A stretch of 64,000 nucleotides of DNA from UBA6059 sp964351595 (lineage in GTDB: Bacteria > Bacteroidota > Bacteroidia > Cytophagales > Cyclobacteriaceae), in NCBI GenBank assembly GCA_964351595.1, contig CAYGOT010000016.1:14368-78367 (forward strand), in the 5' to 3' direction. Positions 60,700 to 64,000 of this stretch are shown here, one piece after another. Positions within the stretch are counted from its first letter, which is position 1. Each line of letters begins with the position of its first letter. The notes beneath the pieces were generated by a model that ran no database searches, had not been told where the DNA came from, and saw only the letters and a list, made by a program, of their open reading frames with translations. Both the position numbers and the translations under genes were made by a program.

Positions 60700-61442
60700 A
60701 CGATGTTTTAGAAATAATAAAAGAATTTGGCGAGTCTATTGGAAGCTTAACAAGCGCCCTAGTTGCCATTCTAGCATTAATCGTGACATGGAGACTTGGA
60801 AGAAAGTATATTCCTCCACTCCAGGAGGAAAAGGTCATGTATGTTAAATTCTTGAACTTAACCCCTAAGGACTCAGCTCCGGCATATACCCGGCATGTAT
60901 CTCGACTGAATAAAGATTATGAAGTTTGGACAGAAAGCATTCATTATAGGCTCAACAAATTTAATAAGCCATGGGGGATTGAAATTGAAGATTCATCAAC
61001 TAACGGAATAGTTGATAGCTTAAACGTAATTCATCCATGGAAAACCAGACCTTATACACATGAGTCGCGTGATAATAATGAAAGATCAATATCGAGAAAA
61101 CTAAAAGGATCTGACACATATTCAACAGTTTCCACATATCTCAACGGCTTCTTAGAAGGTAACTCTAACTACTCTATAATGGCAGAGTTTAATACAAAAA
61201 AAGCCAGACTTATAATCGACTTTTCAACAATACCGCAATTTGACAATCTATTTCTGTCTCCTCCTGTTGCATCAAGATTCACTGATTATTCAAGAAAGCA
61301 TGATGGAGTTTTACTTCATGGATTATCTGAAGTTCAAAAAGGCGTCTTTGTTTTAGAAGCAAGCGATTTGAAATATGGAGAAATGATTGACCTTGAGTTC
61401 AAGATAGACTGGGAATATTTAAAAAAACATAACAAGCACTAA
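60696..61442 (+). CDS. Membrane-anchored protein of unknown function, coupled to the GGCT-like gene
   Basis: 248 residues. A hydrophobic segment (SALVAILALIVTWRLG, residues 18-33) precedes a soluble domain rich in strands (VMYVKFLNLTPKDSAPAYTR, GVFVLEASDLKYGEM). No named domain recognised. The four-base overlap with the GGCT-like gene indicates an operon. Base composition is AT-rich like that of the other accessory gene sets in the window. Confidence 0.65.
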   Translation: MNDVLEIIKEFGESIGSLTSALVAILALIVTWRLGRKYIPPLQEEKVMYVKFLNLTPKDSAPAYTRHVSRLNKDYEVWTESIHYRLNKFNKPWGIEIEDSSTNGIVDSLNVIHPWKTRPYTHESRDNNERSISRKLKGSDTYSTVSTYLNGFLEGNSNYSIMAEFNTKKARLIIDFSTIPQFDNLFLSPPVASRFTDYSRKHDGVLLHGLSEVQKGVFVLEASDLKYGEMIDLEFKIDWEYLKKHNKH

Positions 61443-61612
61443 AAATGAATATGCGAATTGAGCACCCCCTCCATCCCGAGTATTCAACTCAGGATTCTAT
61501 TTGTATTCACTTAATAGTAATGCAAAACTTAGCTCTGAGGCCTAAATCTACGGTACGGATTACAAATCCAAGCCAGTGCAGGCAAGCCGCAAGGTTTTCC
61601 ATTCGGATGATT

Positions 61613-62890
61613 TCAACTGAGACTTGCTTTCCTTCTGGCTACATTGACCAACACTACATCGGCTACAATAAATAGCGATCCAATACCAAACCAGACTATC
61701 GTCGGCGCTATCAACATCATAAATAATAGGGTGTCGACATTTCCGGTTTTCCAGAATACCCACTCACTACCGATTTCTGTCGCCAGGAGTGGACTCCCCA
61801 TCGCCAAAATAATTATCCCATCACGGGTAGATGGATCCAGTCTTACAGCAGTATTGATCAGCGGTTCATTTTTCCCATCATGGCCTATGATGTAATCATT
61901 TTGGTTATTGCTCGCATAGAGCATGGCACCAAGACCCCAGATAGCCGCCCCCATTTGGTAGGCATGAGGGGTTTTGATTTGGTCAATGGTACGCTGATCT
62001 AATACGCCACGGCCTGCGGCTTCGCCATTACTACCTTCAAAATGAGCCCGCACAAATAACTCCATGTCATTAAGTGAGGTATACAGTGATGTAGCCGCCA
62101 GCGCCGTGTACCTGAGGTGCGGAGCTATGCCGCCCTCTTCATCATAGAATTTCGCCAGGTTGGATCGCCGTGTATCATCCCATACAAATGTTGAATGGCT
62201 CATGCCCAATGGCTGAAATACCGCAGTTTGCATATAGGTTTCAAATGATTGGCCGCTCACCTCCTCTATCAACAGTTGGAGGAGCGTATAACCACCCCCG
62301 GAGTACTTCCATGTCGACCCAGCTGGCAATCCTACTTTTACTTCGCCACTGGCACCAGGGGAAGCATCCGCAGCTCGGGTGAGCGACTCCTCGAGGCTTT
62401 GCACGGGTGTGCCGGGAAGAAATCCTGCATATCCCAGCCCATCCGTCAATCCAGCCATATGGCTCAACAGGCGCCTGACGGTAACCTCATCATTGTCAAA
62501 AGCTCCGGCCGGGAGTTTCCACCTGGTCAGGTAGTCATTGACCGGAGTGTCCAGATCGAGTCGACCCTCGGCTACCAGGGCCATCACGCCCCAGGCGGTC
62601 ACCCATTTGCTTAATGAGGCGACCTGAAAGTCCGTATTTCTATCCACAGTTTGATCCGGGGAATACGAGAACTCCTCATGAACAACACCTTTCTCCATCA
62701 TGGCCATCACCACACCGCCTGCTTTGGCCTTCTCTATTTTTTGTCGGGCTGCTGTGAAAAATGCATCAGGATCTGTTGACTGGGTGAGGGGCTCACGCCA
62801 CCAGCCATCAAGCATCCCGAAGAACAACAAAGCTCCCCACATCAGGAGTAGGGCGAGTACTAACAACACGTTTTTGAGTAACCTTATCAT
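61613..62890 (-). CDS. Membrane-anchored beta-lactamase-type serine hydrolase
   Basis: 425 residues from the ATG at 62890-62888. An N-terminal membrane helix (LLVLALLLMWGALLFFG) anchors a class C-type domain. The catalytic SxxK motif is SLSKW (Ser 92, Lys 95), and YSGGGY is in the place of the YxN motif. A GHDGKNEPL segment near residue 340 resembles the third motif (HxG). Two C-terminal hydrophobic segments end the protein. Probably a periplasmic-facing peptidase, esterase or penicillin-binding-like enzyme; not predicted to give resistance. Confidence 0.87.
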   Translation of the reverse strand: MIRLLKNVLLVLALLLMWGALLFFGMLDGWWREPLTQSTDPDAFFTAARQKIEKAKAGGVVMAMMEKGVVHEEFSYSPDQTVDRNTDFQVASLSKWVTAWGVMALVAEGRLDLDTPVNDYLTRWKLPAGAFDNDEVTVRRLLSHMAGLTDGLGYAGFLPGTPVQSLEESLTRAADASPGASGEVKVGLPAGSTWKYSGGGYTLLQLLIEEVSGQSFETYMQTAVFQPLGMSHSTFVWDDTRRSNLAKFYDEEGGIAPHLRYTALAATSLYTSLNDMELFVRAHFEGSNGEAAGRGVLDQRTIDQIKTPHAYQMGAAIWGLGAMLYASNNQNDYIIGHDGKNEPLINTAVRLDPSTRDGIIILAMGSPLLATEIGSEWVFWKTGNVDTLLFMMLIAPTIVWFGIGSLFIVADVVLVNVARRKASLS

Positions 62891-63313
62891 TTGAGTTTTT
62901 GATGCAAGTTTACGTACTGCTTGAAAGGTCGCTGAAAAAACAGCACGGCATTTACACGGCATTTGTCACTTACCAGAATTCCTTGATGATTTCGCCTACC
63001 GGCAGAATAGAGATCGACGATTTGGTGTACCTACACGAGGAACATCCCGCGCCGAACCTGACCAGTATTATCGATGTGCGGTGCTGTGGAAACGGCGAGT
63101 GGGTGAACACTAAACCACTGTGTCTCAAATCGTCTTGTTATACGTATAGTTACGTACATATACGTTTATGGAACGGCTTGGGCAGTTTCACCCCTAATTC
63201 ACCTCAAATACCCATCACCAAAAATCTCTGGCAGTCCACATTGGAGGAAAAATAAGCTCTGCACACCGCCAATATTGGATAATTGACCAAGAAAGGTATA
63301 TTTGAAAGGTAAA
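62891..63313. other. Intergenic region with clustered ACGTA palindromes
   Basis: 423 bases with TATACGTATA (63139-63148), TACGTA (63151-63156) and ATATACG (63158-63164) close together. These resemble the ATATACGTATAT core of the operator at 59866-59887. No PadR gene is adjacent. An open frame of 118 codons (62899-63255) has no recognisable protein features and is not annotated. Confidence 0.35.
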
Positions 63314-63345
63314 TAACGCGCACAGTGCGCGATACATTATCGTTA
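63314..63345 (+). repeat. TAAC-GTTA hairpin element, copy D
   Basis: TAAC (63314), hairpin GCGCAC / GTGCGC, then GATACATTATC and GTTA (63342-63345). It is the shortest copy of the element found also at 21172 and 44452. The start codon of the next gene lies 15 bases downstream. Confidence 0.62.
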
Positions 63346-63360
63346 TCATCAATTCCTCCA

Positions 63361-63987
63361 ATGAGCAAAGTCCTTCCTCTAATTTTTGTTTCTCTCCTTC
63401 TCAGCTGTAGTGGAACACCTGAACAAGATCCTGCAAAAAGTAAGGAATTATATGACCAAGCCATTGAACAGATAAGGAACGACAACTTTGACGCTGCAAC
63501 TGAACTTTTCAGAAAGGCTGTTGAACTGGATTCCACTAACTATGATGCTAAGACCTACTTATTCTTCTTTACGGACAACCCCGAACTTGATAACCCCGAA
63601 CTTCACTCCAAATCGAATCTTCAAGTAATCCCAATTCCGGACTCTTCAATCAGAATTTCAAACCTCCTTGAATACGGGCAACTTTCGGATTCAGAGGCCG
63701 AACCAACTGACATTATCGAAAGTCTGAAATCTTCAATTGAGAACGACCCAACTTATTTCATGAACTACTATTATTTTGGGCTTGAACTCAATAAAGTGGA
63801 GAAGTATGAAGAAGCAATAAGGCAATTCAATAAAGCTCTTGAACTCGAACCCGAACACCGCTATTCGGTAACCGAACGAGCGTTTTCAAAGTACCAACTC
63901 GGGCGAACTGATGAAGCTTGCGAAGATTGGAGCAAACTAGGTGGTGGCTCCTCGAAATATCATGAGAAATATTTCGAATACAACTGA
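63361..63987 (+). CDS. TPR-repeat lipoprotein
   Basis: 208 residues from the ATG at 63361. The signal has lipobox LLSC (Cys near residue 15). Two TPR regions are visible: LYDQAIEQIRNDNFDAATEL with FRKAVELDSTNYD at the N-terminus, and YYFGLELNKVEKYEEAIRQF followed by NKALELEPEHRY at the C-terminus. The function is probably a protein-protein interaction role at the outer membrane or periplasm. It follows a TAAC-GTTA hairpin element and is AT-rich. The gene ends inside the window. Confidence 0.8.
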   Translation: MSKVLPLIFVSLLLSCSGTPEQDPAKSKELYDQAIEQIRNDNFDAATELFRKAVELDSTNYDAKTYLFFFTDNPELDNPELHSKSNLQVIPIPDSSIRISNLLEYGQLSDSEAEPTDIIESLKSSIENDPTYFMNYYYFGLELNKVEKYEEAIRQFNKALELEPEHRYSVTERAFSKYQLGRTDEACEDWSKLGGGSSKYHEKYFEYN

Positions 63988-64000
63988 TGATAACAGACAC

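Noticed and set aside
62899..63255. Open frame of 118 codons in the gap after the serine hydrolase
   Set aside because: No domain, unusual composition, and it covers the ACGTA palindrome cluster; treated as noncoding.
1..64000. CRISPR array, tRNA/rRNA genes, intact IS element or integron integrase
   Set aside because: Looked for direct-repeat/spacer patterns, tRNA-like ends, transposase motifs and extra tyrosine recombinases; only xerD was seen. The short repeats found are palindromic and irregularly dispersed.

Overview
The window looks like chromosomal DNA of a Bacteroidota bacterium, most likely of the Cytophagales type. The pointers are PadR regulators overlapping large FtsX-type permeases with a leading PadR-linked segment, the ftsK-lolA pair, xerD divergent from aroQ, a split HipA toxin set, DUF2971 and DUF4260 proteins, and TAnnTTTG-like promoter boxes. 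No tRNA, rRNA, CRISPR array, intact insertion sequence or phage module was seen. The genus is not determined.

Layout. 1-7.0 kb: a copper amine oxidase cut by the window edge, a retropepsin-like protease, DUF4260, and the first PadR-permease pair. 7.0-11.2 kb: small membrane and SnoaL-like proteins, then an ECF sigma/anti-sigma/serine hydrolase unit with three matching ECF promoters. 11.2-24.9 kb: accessory DNA with a P-loop/GNAT pair, a sulfatase, a HipBST toxin-antitoxin operon with four operators, an alpha/beta hydrolase, a YdeI-like protein, a Na/Pi symporter, a stop-interrupted propeller/TPR gene, a DEAD-box helicase and a Crp regulator. 25.9-32.3 kb: an ion channel, a HlyD/FUSC/TolC efflux operon, an AI-2E transporter and an HdeD-like protein. 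32.4-44.1 kb: housekeeping core (M1 peptidase, lolA, ftsK, pyrD, xerD, aroQ, class V aminotransferase, marC, rnhA, an outer membrane protein). 44.1-48.9 kb: a DUF2971/P-loop/HEPN cassette, an HxlR-DoxX-dioxygenase cluster, a group II intron remnant and a ParE-type toxin-antitoxin pair. 49-64 kb: katG, small enzymes and membrane proteins, an HxlR-controlled SnoaL gene, the second PadR-permease pair, a GGCT-like pair, a serine hydrolase and a TPR lipoprotein.

The most notable signals are in noncoding DNA. (1) Three ECF promoters share the -35 box TTGTAACC, an exact 17-nt spacer and a CGTC-type -10 box; they tie four neighbouring genes into one regulon. (2) Four 18-bp palindromes sit about 39 bp apart in front of hipBST. 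(3) Short TAAC...GTTA hairpin elements lie 15-20 nt before the starts of accessory genes, and long palindromes whose first bases are the stop codon follow two of them. This resembles gene cassettes, but no integrase is in the window. (4) A dispersed palindromic repeat lies three times out of three inside a second, unrelated inverted repeat, probably a terminator stem. (5) Two PadR operons share a 22-nt operator-like motif, and an HxlR gene has three 12-bp operator-like sites about 30 bp apart.

Protein assignments come from motif recognition and family knowledge without database searches. Start codons were moved where signal peptides, promoters or spacing made another start more likely.
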